Below are positions 10,155 through 18,817 of a DNA stretch of 64,000 bases, piece after piece. Position 1 is the first letter of the stretch; the number at the start of each line of letters is the position of its first letter. Under the pieces are notes generated by a model, which was not told the origin of the DNA, did no database searches, and saw only the letters and a program-made list of their open reading frames with translations. The translations under genes and the position numbers were made by a program. This DNA is from Dongia rigui. GTDB taxonomy: Bacteria > Pseudomonadota > Alphaproteobacteria > Dongiales > Dongiaceae. The stretch is from assembly GCF_034044635.1 (NCBI RefSeq), contig NZ_JAXCLX010000001.1:62001-126000 (forward strand), written 5' to 3'.

Positions 10155-12287
10155 TCAGCCGTCACCGGCTGCTGGTGCCGCGAGATCCAGTACCTGCTTG
10201 GCGGCCGCCGAACTTATATGCTCAGCCCCGCCCGCGACCTGCACCGTTGGCTGCGCAAAGTTGATGCCGTTCTCGTTAAAGGCCGTGCGGATGGCCGCCA
10301 GAGCCTTGCGGCGAATGACGAATTGCTCGCCAGGCTTCGTCATCATCTTCATGCGAATCTGAATCGCATAATCGCCGAATTCCTCGACGCCCTGCATCTT
10401 CAGCGGCTCGATGATATGCGGCGCGTATTCGGGATTGGCCGCGAGTTCCTTGCCCACTTCCTTAATCAGCTTGCGCGCTTTCTCGAGATCCGTGTCATAG
10501 GTGACGCCGATCGTCAGCTTGTCGATGACCCAGTCACGGCTCATGTTCTGCACCGCCCCCAGTTCGCCGAACGGTACCGTGTAGAGCGGGCCGCGATGAT
10601 GCCGCAGTTTCACCGAACGCAGACTGAAGGATTCGACCGTGCCCTTATAGCTGCCGCTCTGGATGTACTCGCCGACGCGGAACGCATCGTCGAGCAGGAA
10701 GAACATGCCGCTGATGATGTCCTTGACCAGCGTCTGCGCACCAAAGCCCACCGCGACGCCGACGACACCGGCACCGGCGATCAGCGGTGCGATCTCGATG
10801 CCCATCGATGACAGGATCATCAGCAGGGCAATGACCAGGATGATGACGAAAAGGACGTTGCGCAGGATCGGCAGCAAGGTACGCAGGCGCGCCTGCCGGC
10901 GAACCTCCTCATTGTCGATATGGCTGTTGGCTTGCGTGCCTGACAATTTTGCATCGATGACGGCGCGCGCGAAGTGCCACAGGAACTCGGCCACCAGGGC
11001 AATCACGATGGCGCTCAACAGGCCGCGCGTCAGGCGTGTCCCCAAGGTATCCTGCATCGTCATGGCGATGAGATCGACATGCCACGCCTTGGCCAGCAAC
11101 AGCGCCGCCGCGATGATCAGCAAGGCGCGGAGGCCCCGTTCCAGCGCCACTTCGGGCACGCCGCGGACATTTCCCTGCGCACTCGCGGCACCGGCAGGGC
11201 GCAGGATGTGGTTGACGGCGTGGCGCATGCCGCGCAAGGCCGCCGGCAGCCCCACGACCGCCACACCCAGCCAGAAGGTCGGCATGGCGGAAGCGACCCA
11301 AAGCAGCCACAGCACAGAGAAATAGGCCGTGATCAGCCAGTTGGTCAGCCGGCCATGGTCATGCGCCGGCGGTTCCTCAGGGTGCAGCGCCGCCGGCGGT
11401 CGCCGCCAGGTCGATTCGATGCCGATCGCCAGCAGCATCAACCCCAAGATGTAGGCGATCAGCACGCGCGAGCTGAAGGAAAGGCCCAGCGTGCCGAGCA
11501 GGCCGACAGTCACCCAGCCGATCGCCAGCCAGCCGACGGCCAAGGTAATGCGCCGATACCAGAACCATGCGGCCACCGTATTGATAGGCACCAGGCGGAA
11601 GCGTTCACCGCCTGGCGCCAGGAGGAAACGCCCGACGACCAGTGCAATCCGCAGCACCAGGCAGGCGCTGAGGTAACCCAGCACGATCTCGCGCAGCAAG
11701 GGTGGCCAGGTGAACGCCAGAAAAGCGCCCACGCTGCCGATGGCAAAGGCGATCACCAGGCCCAGGCCGAAAGACATGCGGATGCCGGCGGCGCGCAATC
11801 GCTCGCCCACGGTCCCCAGCGGCACGGTGACGATCCAGCGCTGCAGGCCCCGCGTCGCGTACCGGAACAGCCATTCGGCCAGAAAGCCCAGCGCCAGGAA
11901 CCCGACGATCAGCGACACAATCTGGACGATCCCGCGATCCTCGAACTCGACCATCAGGATATCGCGCGCCCGCGTAAACTCGGCCGGCATGTTCGGCACG
12001 GTCATGACCAGATTGCCGATATGCTGGCGGATCTCGACTAGGCGCCGGTCCATATAGCTGCTGGGTGCCATCATATCGCCCGAAGCGGCGGGTGCTGCGG
12101 CCTGGGCAGTGTCCGGCGCCTTTTGCTGCGCCACCCAATCGCGCACCGTCGGGTCGTCCAGCAGTTGCAGCAGTTCCTGCACCTTGGGTGGCGGGCCGGC
12201 CGGCCCATCCGTGGTCTGCGCCTGGGCCGACCCGCTCGTCCCCAGCATCGCCAGCAAACCCAGCAGCCCCAGCCAATGCCTGAACAT
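10155..12287 (-). CDS. MscS-family mechanosensitive ion channel
   Basis: The protein has 710 residues from ATG 12287 and begins with a signal peptide (hydrophobic LLGLLAMLG, cleavage near AQA). A periplasmic region and about ten transmembrane helices follow. The conserved MscS core is near residues 540-610, with the pore helix GAGVVGVAVGFGAQTLVKD followed by the beta domain containing RVGEYIQSGSYKGTVESFSLR and a C-terminal alpha/beta cage. The length fits the large YbiO/YnaI-type channels rather than the small MscS. The family releases solutes on hypo-osmotic shock. An upstream in-frame extension lacks signal-peptide logic. It is convergent with nothing and is followed leftward by the GntR gene, probably in a separate unit. 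Confidence 0.92.
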   Translation of the reverse strand: MFRHWLGLLGLLAMLGTSGSAQAQTTDGPAGPPPKVQELLQLLDDPTVRDWVAQQKAPDTAQAAAPAASGDMMAPSSYMDRRLVEIRQHIGNLVMTVPNMPAEFTRARDILMVEFEDRGIVQIVSLIVGFLALGFLAEWLFRYATRGLQRWIVTVPLGTVGERLRAAGIRMSFGLGLVIAFAIGSVGAFLAFTWPPLLREIVLGYLSACLVLRIALVVGRFLLAPGGERFRLVPINTVAAWFWYRRITLAVGWLAIGWVTVGLLGTLGLSFSSRVLIAYILGLMLLAIGIESTWRRPPAALHPEEPPAHDHGRLTNWLITAYFSVLWLLWVASAMPTFWLGVAVVGLPAALRGMRHAVNHILRPAGAASAQGNVRGVPEVALERGLRALLIIAAALLLAKAWHVDLIAMTMQDTLGTRLTRGLLSAIVIALVAEFLWHFARAVIDAKLSGTQANSHIDNEEVRRQARLRTLLPILRNVLFVIILVIALLMILSSMGIEIAPLIAGAGVVGVAVGFGAQTLVKDIISGMFFLLDDAFRVGEYIQSGSYKGTVESFSLRSVKLRHHRGPLYTVPFGELGAVQNMSRDWVIDKLTIGVTYDTDLEKARKLIKEVGKELAANPEYAPHIIEPLKMQGVEEFGDYAIQIRMKMMTKPGEQFVIRRKALAAIRTAFNENGINFAQPTVQVAGGAEHISSAAAKQVLDLAAPAAGDG

Positions 12288-12484
12288 AAATGCCCCCGAT
12301 TCAATCCCTTGGCACATGCTGCCTGTTTTTTCGGGCGCTGCCCAGAGCAAGTCCCATTGTTGCACCATACGCAACAACTCGTTTCTACATTGCCTATTTC
12401 AGAAACAATTGATTGGCCCCATCTTGTTGCCATGAACGAAGCCGGCGCAACCGAAGCAGCCGGCGAGAACAAGGAAGCAAAGCC

Positions 12485-13183
12485 ATGATCAACTTACGTC
12501 CCTTCAACTCCCTCGGCGGCGCCCATCACGGCTGGCTCGACGCCAAGCACCATTTCTCCTTCGCCGATTACTATGATCCCGACCGCATGGCGTGGGGCGC
12601 CCTCCGCGTCTGGAACGATGACACGATCGCGCCCAAGAGCGGCTTCCCGCCCCATGGCCATGCCGATATGGAGATCATCACCTATGTCCGCGAAGGGGCG
12701 ATCAGCCATCAAGACAGCGAAGGCAATAAGGGCCGCACGGTCGCCGGCGATGTTCAGGTCATGAGTGCCGGCACCGGCATCCGCCATGCCGAATACAACC
12801 TGGAAGACGAGACGACGCGCATCTTCCAGATCTGGATACTGCCCTCGGGGCGCGGCACGGCACCCAGCTGGGGCGCCAAGCCCTTCCCGAAAGGTGATCG
12901 CGCCGGCCGTTTCGTGACGCTTGCCAGCGGCTACGAGACGGATGTCGAAGCCCTGCCGATCCGCACCGAGGCCCGTGTCCTCGGCGCCACGTTGAAGGCG
13001 GGCCATACGACCGAATATGCCCTGGGTAACGGGCGCCACGCCTATCTCGTCCCGGCCACGGGCAGGATCGAGGTGAATGGTGTCAAGGCGGAGGCCCGTG
13101 ACGGCCTGGCCATCAAGGACGAAGCGGTCATCCGCGTGACGGCCCTTGAAGACACCGAATTGGTGATGGTCGATTCCATCTAA
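12485..13183 (+). CDS. Pirin family protein
   Basis: The 232-residue protein has two cupin barrels. The first contains the pirin metal site: PPHGHADMEI supplies two His, and GIRHAEYN supplies His and Glu, the usual Fe-binding set. The length matches bacterial pirins (YhhW-like), some of which have quercetinase activity while others act as redox-sensing regulators. The start at 12485 follows AAGGAAG by nine bases. It is transcribed away from the MscS gene, with about 200 bases between them, and leads into the Nramp gene 55 bases downstream. A redox or iron-linked job is plausible next to a metal transporter, but this is inference. Confidence 0.93.
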   Translation: MINLRPFNSLGGAHHGWLDAKHHFSFADYYDPDRMAWGALRVWNDDTIAPKSGFPPHGHADMEIITYVREGAISHQDSEGNKGRTVAGDVQVMSAGTGIRHAEYNLEDETTRIFQIWILPSGRGTAPSWGAKPFPKGDRAGRFVTLASGYETDVEALPIRTEARVLGATLKAGHTTEYALGNGRHAYLVPATGRIEVNGVKAEARDGLAIKDEAVIRVTALEDTELVMVDSI

Positions 13184-13238
13184 AACACGTCGCCCCGACC
13201 GTCGCACTGGCTTGATCTCCGGACGGAGGTCAGGCCAG

Positions 13239-14567
13239 ATGGCGGCGATGTTCAAACTCCCCACCCGCGCCACCGCCCCCTTCTGCCCGTCCGAAGTCCG
13301 CGGTTCCGTCTTCATCGATCCGGCGCTCCCCGTCTGGCGCCGCCTGCTCAAATTCGCCGGTCCGGGTCTGCTGATTTCCGTGGGCTACATGGACCCCGGC
13401 AATTGGGCGACTGATATCGAGGCGGGTTCCCGCTTCGGCTATGATCTCCTCTTCGTCGTCCTGCTCTCAAGCCTCGCCGCGATTGTCCTCCAGACATTGA
13501 GCCTGCGGCTCGGCATCGTCACCGGCAAGGACCTTGCCCGTGCCAGCCGCGATGCCTACAAGCCCGCGACGGCGAAGTTCATGTGGCTCTGCGCCGAAAT
13601 CGCCATCATCGCCTGCGATGTCGCTGAAGTTTTGGGCTGCGCACTGGCGTTGAAGCTGTTGTTCGGCCTGCCGCTTGCCTGGGGCATCGTCATTACCGGG
13701 CTGGATACGATCATCGTTCTGGGGCTTCAGGGCCGCGGCTTCAGGCGATTGGAGGCCATCGTCCTCGGCCTCATCGCCACCATCGCCATCTGTTTCCTGG
13801 TGGAACTGGTCCTGGTCGGCCCGGATTTCATCGAAATCGCCAAAGGGCTCATCCCCAGCCCCATCGTCGTTACCGATACCAATGCGCTCTACCTCGCCAT
13901 CGGCATCCTGGGGGCGACGGTAATGCCGCATAACCTCTATCTGCATTCCTCGGTGGTGCAGACCCGCGTCAGCGGCAATTCGCAGGCGGCCAAGAAATCG
14001 GCAATCAACTTCGCAACGCTCGACGTCGCTCTCTCGCTGGCACTCGCCTTCTTCATCAATGCCGCCATCCTGGTCCTGGCCGCCGCCGCCTTTCATGCCA
14101 CCGGCGCCACCGAGGTGGCCGAGATCGAGGACGCCTATAGGCTGCTGGAACCCATCGCCGGGACGGCTGCGGCCAGCATCCTCTTCGGTGTTGCTTTGCT
14201 GGCATCGGGGCAGAGTTCCACCTTCACCGGCACGGTCGCCGGCCAGGTCATCATGGAAGGTTTTCTCGATCTCAAGATCCCCTGCTACCAGCGCCGCCTG
14301 ATCACCCGGGGCCTTGCCCTCATTCCGGCGCTGGCCGGTGTGCTGTGGCTGGGGGAAGATTCCGTCGGTCGTCTCCTGGTGATGAGCCAGGTCGTCCTCA
14401 GCCTGCAGCTGCCCTTCGCGATCTATCCGCTGATCCGCCTCACAAGCAGCCGCCAGACCATGGGCCCATTTGCCAGCCCGCTCTTGCTGCAGGCGATTGC
14501 CTGGAGCCTTTTCGTCGTCATCGTCGCCGCCAATTTTTGGCTGCTGCTGCAGCTCTTCCTGGGTTAA
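13239..14567 (+). CDS. Nramp-family divalent metal transporter (MntH-like)
   Basis: The product is a 442-residue polytopic membrane protein with about eleven hydrophobic helices. The two hallmark unwound metal-binding segments are present: DPGNWATDIEAG in helix 1 and MPHNLYLHSSVV in helix 6, giving Asp, Asn and the Met expected for a Mn2+/Fe2+ carrier. The GQSSTFTGTVAGQVIMEGFL segment is also Nramp-typical. The start at 13239 is set by CGGAGG about nine bases upstream; the frame is open a little farther. Nramp proteins import divalent metals with protons. Regulation by MntR, Fur or Mur is possible, but no obvious operator was seen in the 55-base gap after the pirin gene. Confidence 0.93.
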   Translation: MAAMFKLPTRATAPFCPSEVRGSVFIDPALPVWRRLLKFAGPGLLISVGYMDPGNWATDIEAGSRFGYDLLFVVLLSSLAAIVLQTLSLRLGIVTGKDLARASRDAYKPATAKFMWLCAEIAIIACDVAEVLGCALALKLLFGLPLAWGIVITGLDTIIVLGLQGRGFRRLEAIVLGLIATIAICFLVELVLVGPDFIEIAKGLIPSPIVVTDTNALYLAIGILGATVMPHNLYLHSSVVQTRVSGNSQAAKKSAINFATLDVALSLALAFFINAAILVLAAAAFHATGATEVAEIEDAYRLLEPIAGTAAASILFGVALLASGQSSTFTGTVAGQVIMEGFLDLKIPCYQRRLITRGLALIPALAGVLWLGEDSVGRLLVMSQVVLSLQLPFAIYPLIRLTSSRQTMGPFASPLLLQAIAWSLFVVIVAANFWLLLQLFLG

Positions 14568-14574
14568 GGGCATG

Positions 14575-14604
14575 AAAAAGGCGGCACCGCTTTCACGTGC
14601 CGCC
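14575..14604 (-). terminator. Rho-independent terminator after the 82-residue gene
   Basis: On the minus strand an 8-bp perfect stem (GGCGGCAC/GTGCCGCC) with a 9-base loop is followed by five T. It lies just beyond the stop of the small leftward gene at 14626 and close to the end of the rightward Nramp gene. It can end the heme-operon transcript; it may also stall the convergent one. Confidence 0.75.
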
Positions 14605-14625
14605 TGACGCAACCCAGAAGAACGC

Positions 14626-14874
14626 TTATTCTGCTGCCACAGCCGCGCCAGCACTCCACGTTTGCTCGCGCATGTCGGCGGCCATCAACTCAGCTTGCAA
14701 TTTCTCGTGTCCTGCGGCCGTGAGGGCATAGCCACCGCCAACGGGCTGGATCAGCGCCATCATTCGCAATTCATCAAGGCACATGCCGTCAATCGGCGCA
14801 TGGGCGGGATTTAGGATCAAGCCGCGCAAGACGGCGATATGCTTGCGGCTCAAGTCGATCTCGCGAATGCTCAT
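14626..14874 (-). CDS. Small hypothetical protein, last gene of heme operon
   Basis: This 82-residue protein has the start ATG 14874 with GAGAGGAG upstream. Its outline (KHIAVLRGLIL, then CLDELRMMALIQPV, then GGGYALTAAGHEKLQAEL) resembles a winged-helix domain: two helices, a short strand pair, then LTAAGH, a phrase often found at the end of such folds. No DNA-recognition helix can be proved. It lies 89 bases downstream of hmuV on the same strand and just before a terminator, so it may share heme-operon control. I do not recognise the family; a small regulator or accessory factor is possible. Confidence 0.65.
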   Translation of the reverse strand: MSIREIDLSRKHIAVLRGLILNPAHAPIDGMCLDELRMMALIQPVGGGYALTAAGHEKLQAELMAADMREQTWSAGAAVAAE

Positions 14875-14963
14875 GTTGTCGGCTCCTCTCACTCTGGCAC
14901 CGGTCTAAAACAGACGCGACAAGCCAAAGTTCCCGGCCCCGCGCAGCAATAACCCCGTATCCG

Positions 14964-15728
14964 TCAGCGAAAAAGAATGACCGCCGCCCCATCTGCGGCT
15001 GTCATCATGTCGACCTCCGCGCCATAAGCTTCTGCAAGCAAATCGGGCGTCAGCACCTCATACGGCCGGCCGGATGCCAGCAGGCGTCCTTCGTGCAACA
15101 AAAGCACATGATCGGCAAAGCGCGCGGCGTCATTGAGGTCATGCAGCGCCAGCAGCACGGTCACCCCACTGGCCGACAGCCCGCGCAGCATGCGCATGAT
15201 CGACAACCGATGTCCGGGATCGAGGCTTGCCGTGGGCTCGTCGAGTATGAGCAGGCGCGGCTCTCCCTCGTTTCGCCGCCAGACCTGCGCAAGCGCCCGC
15301 GCCAGTTGCACGCGTTGGCGCTCGCCGCCCGACAGCCGGTGGTAACGACGCCCACTGAGATGCCCAGCCTGCGCCGATATAAGGGACGCCTCAACCGCTT
15401 CAGCCTCAGCGGCGGCACCCTCTTCCGGATAGGGTGCCCGCCCCAGCGCCACCAGATCGTCGACCGCGACATCAAAGGCGACATCAGCCGATTGCGGCAG
15501 GAACGCGCGCTGGCGCGCCAGCATCCGCACATCCCAATCGCCGATCTCGCGATCGGCAAAGATCACCCGGCCGGCATCGGCCTTTTTCCGCCCGGCGAGA
15601 ATCTCGAGCAATGTCGATTTGCCGGCACCGTTGGCGCCGATGATCGCCGTTACGCCACCGCTCCCCAGCGCAAAGGAGAGGTCCCGCAAGCCGCCGGCCC
15701 GGCGAAATATCCGATCCGCAACGATCAT
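14964..15728 (-). CDS. hmuV: Hemin ABC transporter ATP-binding protein
   Basis: The 254-residue ATPase has Walker A GANGAGKST (residues 31-39), the signature LSGGERQRVQLARAL (132-146), Walker B LLILDEP (159-165) and the switch His in LALHDLNDAARF. The start ATG 15728 overlaps the stop of hmuU (ATGA), which is better supported than an open extension upstream. It powers the HmuTUV heme importer at the inner membrane. Order and family (receptor-S-T-U-V) make the heme assignment firm, although vitamin B12 ATPases are similar in sequence. Confidence 0.93.
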   Translation of the reverse strand: MIVADRIFRRAGGLRDLSFALGSGGVTAIIGANGAGKSTLLEILAGRKKADAGRVIFADREIGDWDVRMLARQRAFLPQSADVAFDVAVDDLVALGRAPYPEEGAAAEAEAVEASLISAQAGHLSGRRYHRLSGGERQRVQLARALAQVWRRNEGEPRLLILDEPTASLDPGHRLSIMRMLRGLSASGVTVLLALHDLNDAARFADHVLLLHEGRLLASGRPYEVLTPDLLAEAYGAEVDMMTAADGAAVILFR

Positions 15729-16798
15729 AGCCGTCCCATCCGCCGCCGGCTGAGCAGCAGGGCGAGAAAAACCGGCGCGCCGATCAGGCTGGTAATGACA
15801 CCGATCGGCAGCTCGGCCGGCGCGATCAATGTCCGGCACAATGTGTCGGCAAGAACCAGCAGCAGGCCGCCCATCAGTGCCGAAGCCACAATAAGGCCCC
15901 GGTGCATCGGCCCCAGCAGCACGCGCGCCATATGGGGGGCGATGATGCCGACAAAGCCGATCAACCCGGTGAAGGACACGCAGGCGCCGACGCCTGCCGC
16001 GACGAAGAAGATCAGCAACCGCTTGGCCGTCTCGACGCGAAAGCCCAGGCAATAGGCCTCGGCCTCTCCCAACATCATGCCGTCAAGCACGCGTGCGGCG
16101 AGAAAACCGGCGGCGACCGTCGCCAGTCCGACCGGCATCACTATGGCGAGCGAACTCCATCCGCCCCCGCTAAGGCTGCCCAATGTCCAGAAGGTGATCG
16201 AACGCAATTGCGCATCATCGCTGATGACGGTCAGCAAGCCGATACCGGCAAAGACAACGGCATTGATCGCCGTGCCGGCCAGCAACATCGTCGCCACATC
16301 GGTGCGCCCGTCCTGGATCGACAGGCGCCGGATGATGGCAACCGTTGCCAACCCACCGCAGAACGAGATGATCGGCATCGCAAGATAATGCGCTGCCCCG
16401 CTCTGCCCCAGCAAAGCTGCACCAAAGACAATGTAGCTTGCCGCTGCCAACGCCGCGCCGCCCGAAACGCCGATCAAGCCAGGGTCCGCCAGCGGATTGC
16501 GAAACAGCCCCTGCGTGATGGCGCCACCACCAGCCAACACGGCACCCACCATGACCGCCATCAGCGCGCGGGGCAATCGCAGATCCAGGACCACGCGCGC
16601 CGTCATTTCATCGACCATCGCCGCCTTCGATCCAAGGGCAGTCGCCAGGCTGTCCCACACGTCGCCAGGGACGATCATGGTGGGGCCGATCAGAAGGGCG
16701 AGCACGAGACTGCCCAGAACGGCAAGGGAAAGCAGCAGCGGCACCACCGACCCTCGCCCAGCGGCGGATCCGGCCCGGGCCAGCACCCAAGCCGTCAT
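15725..16798 (-). CDS. hmuU: Hemin ABC transporter permease
   Basis: The product is a 357-residue FecCD-family permease with about ten transmembrane helices. It has typical blocks such as RLPRALMAVMVGAVLAGGGAI and, later, GFVGIIAPHMARVLLGPMHR, the loop that docks on the ATPase. The start ATG 16798 overlaps the hmuT stop (ATGA); an in-frame ATG at 16810 is an alternative. Its own stop overlaps hmuV. It forms the homodimeric channel for heme between HmuT and HmuV. Confidence 0.93.
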   Translation of the reverse strand: MTAWVLARAGSAAGRGSVVPLLLSLAVLGSLVLALLIGPTMIVPGDVWDSLATALGSKAAMVDEMTARVVLDLRLPRALMAVMVGAVLAGGGAITQGLFRNPLADPGLIGVSGGAALAAASYIVFGAALLGQSGAAHYLAMPIISFCGGLATVAIIRRLSIQDGRTDVATMLLAGTAINAVVFAGIGLLTVISDDAQLRSITFWTLGSLSGGGWSSLAIVMPVGLATVAAGFLAARVLDGMMLGEAEAYCLGFRVETAKRLLIFFVAAGVGACVSFTGLIGFVGIIAPHMARVLLGPMHRGLIVASALMGGLLLVLADTLCRTLIAPAELPIGVITSLIGAPVFLALLLSRRRMGRL

Positions 16799-17700
16799 GT
16801 GCCGAGCCATGGCCGCTTCGGCAGGGCCGGCAGGGCCTCATTCGGATGCAGTTGCGCAGCCAATTCCCAGGCCGCATGCGCCGTGCGCGGGCCGAAGCCC
16901 AACAGATAACTGCCATGCAGGGCGATAATCCGGCCCTCAGCAACGGCCTTGAGATGGGCCAAGGCAGGCAAGGCCTTCACCTGCTCAATGCCCCCCATCT
17001 CGTCCAGCGTCTCCTGCATCAGCAGGATAAAGGCTGGATCGGCCGTCAGTGCCGATTCCGGCGACACCGACTGATAGCCCCTGGCCGCAGCAAAGGCATT
17101 GCTGCCACCGGCCAGGCGAATGATGTCGTCGGCGCCGGTACCGGCACCCGCCCCGCGCAAACCGTTGGAGGCTGCGTTGAGCAAGAACAGCACACTCGGC
17201 CTGGCCGTCAGTTTGCCGACCGCAACCTGCAGGGTCTGCAAATCCGATTCATAAGCCGTCGAAACCTCACGCGCTTTGTCGGTCTCGCCTAGTGCATCGC
17301 CGACGAAATTGATCTTGGCGCCGACCGTTTCCGCCGTCGACTTCTCATCGAACTGATGCAGGTTGATCTTCATGCTCTGCAATTGCCGCATGACGTCCGG
17401 GGGCCCGGCATCATGATCGGCCAGGATCAGATCGGGCTGCGTCGACAGCACCCCTTCCGCCGCCAGCATGCGCAGATAGCCGATCTTCGGCAGCTTGCTC
17501 ACCCGTTCATAGGGGAACCAGCTCGTCGTATCGACCGCTACCACGCTGTCGCCATGGCCCAGGGCGAAGACAATCTCGGTCATCGCCCCGCCCGCGCAAA
17601 CAATCCGTTTGGCCGCCGCCCGCGCACGGCCCGTCGGCATTGCCGCCACGAGACCTGCACCGATCAGAAATGCGCGCCGGCCGATTTTGAAAGTCCCCAT
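16795..17700 (-). CDS. hmuT: Hemin ABC transporter periplasmic binding protein
   Basis: The 301-residue protein has an N-terminal signal with a twin arginine (R8-R9 in IGRRAFLIGAGL) and a cleavage site near ARA, so Tat export is possible. The rest is a class III (TroA/BtuF-like) binding protein: KRIVCAGGAMTEIVFALG, then a long connecting helix, then the GADDIIRLAGGSNAF segment typical of HmuT. It carries heme from the outer-membrane receptor to HmuU. The gene starts just after hmuS (stop at 17703) and overlaps hmuU. Confidence 0.92.
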   Translation of the reverse strand: MGTFKIGRRAFLIGAGLVAAMPTGRARAAAKRIVCAGGAMTEIVFALGHGDSVVAVDTTSWFPYERVSKLPKIGYLRMLAAEGVLSTQPDLILADHDAGPPDVMRQLQSMKINLHQFDEKSTAETVGAKINFVGDALGETDKAREVSTAYESDLQTLQVAVGKLTARPSVLFLLNAASNGLRGAGAGTGADDIIRLAGGSNAFAAARGYQSVSPESALTADPAFILLMQETLDEMGGIEQVKALPALAHLKAVAEGRIIALHGSYLLGFGPRTAHAAWELAAQLHPNEALPALPKRPWLGT

Positions 17701-17702
17701 GT

Positions 17703-18800
17703 TCAGGCAGCCCCGGCCAGGGGTGCACCGGGATTCGTCGCCAAGCCTTCGGCAAGTTTGCGCCAGGCTTCAAGTTCCGGCTCGCCCGGCTTGCGCTTGC
17801 CAAAGAAGGTGCCGATACGGCCACCTTCAGCATTGAAGACCTCGACCGATGTCACGACGCCGTCAACCGTCGGCTTGCGCACCAGCCAGGTCTCGGCGAT
17901 GCGATCCTCGCGCAGATGCAGATTGAATTCCGGGTCCAGCACATTGAGCCACGGCCCCATGCGCTCAATCCGCTTCACCGGACCAGTATGGATCTGGATC
18001 AGGCCAGGATTGCCGACAAAGACCATGATCGGCACGCCGCCGCTTGAGGCCCCTACCAGCAAGTCATTTGTCCCCTGTGTCGACAAGCGCGTCGTGAAGC
18101 GGCCCTCAGCCAGACGGAAGGCGTCTGTCGGCTCGATCTTATGTCGCCGCAGGAAACCGAAGAACTCATGTGTATCCTGCATCGCCGCCCATTCGGCAAG
18201 GAACGCGTCACGATCGACCTCGGCGTTGACCTTGGGCTTCTCCGGCGCCTTGGGTTCGACGACCAGCGGCGCCACGCTAAGCTCCATCGCCAGGTTGGCA
18301 ACTAATGCCTGCCAAGCCGCGATGTCCGTGGTTTCTTCGGCATAGATCTTATGAACCGCGACACCTTCCGCGTCGAAGACCTGCAGGCTGCGACGCACAC
18401 CCTTTGGCCCGCTCTCCTCGACGGCGAAAGCAAAGCGCCAATGGCTGAGGAAGATGCGCAAATCGATATCCGGCCCCAGGACCAGGCCGACATGCCCTTC
18501 GAAGCTTGCCGGTTCAAAGGTGCCGCGGCGCTCGTGGACCGCTTCCTCATTGCGCGTCAGCGCCATGACCCGACCGAGACCCGGCAGGGCCGCGAAGAAG
18601 GCCGGCCAATCCGTCTTCAATCGCAGCGTTCCTTGGCCGACCTGGCTGTCCACCAATTGCGCCTCGCTGATACCCAGCTGCTCAGCGGCTTCGCGCGCCC
18701 GCAAATGCGGAGTCGTCGCTTTTGATGCCGCCCAACGCCGCGCGATGTCGTTCCGCAAGTCCGGGTTCGGCGACGAGTTGGTTGGTTCGGTGGCGGACAT
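17703..18800 (-). CDS. hmuS: Hemin-degrading/handling factor HmuS (HemS/ChuS family)
   Basis: The 365-residue protein consists of two tandem HemS-like repeats, about residues 20-190 and 210-355. Each ends in a phrase of the type SLQVFDAEGVAVHKIYA or SVEVFNAEGGRIGTFFG. The family is cytoplasmic and binds heme; some members cleave it to release iron. The start ATG 18800 has GGGAGCAGGG before it. It lies 17 bases after the TonB receptor stop and three bases before hmuT, so it is co-transcribed. Function is well supported by family and context; enzymatic heme cleavage itself is not proved. Confidence 0.92.
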   Translation of the reverse strand: MSATEPTNSSPNPDLRNDIARRWAASKATTPHLRAREAAEQLGISEAQLVDSQVGQGTLRLKTDWPAFFAALPGLGRVMALTRNEEAVHERRGTFEPASFEGHVGLVLGPDIDLRIFLSHWRFAFAVEESGPKGVRRSLQVFDAEGVAVHKIYAEETTDIAAWQALVANLAMELSVAPLVVEPKAPEKPKVNAEVDRDAFLAEWAAMQDTHEFFGFLRRHKIEPTDAFRLAEGRFTTRLSTQGTNDLLVGASSGGVPIMVFVGNPGLIQIHTGPVKRIERMGPWLNVLDPEFNLHLREDRIAETWLVRKPTVDGVVTSVEVFNAEGGRIGTFFGKRKPGEPELEAWRKLAEGLATNPGAPLAGAA

Positions 18801-18817
18801 AGGCCCTGCTCCCTTGT

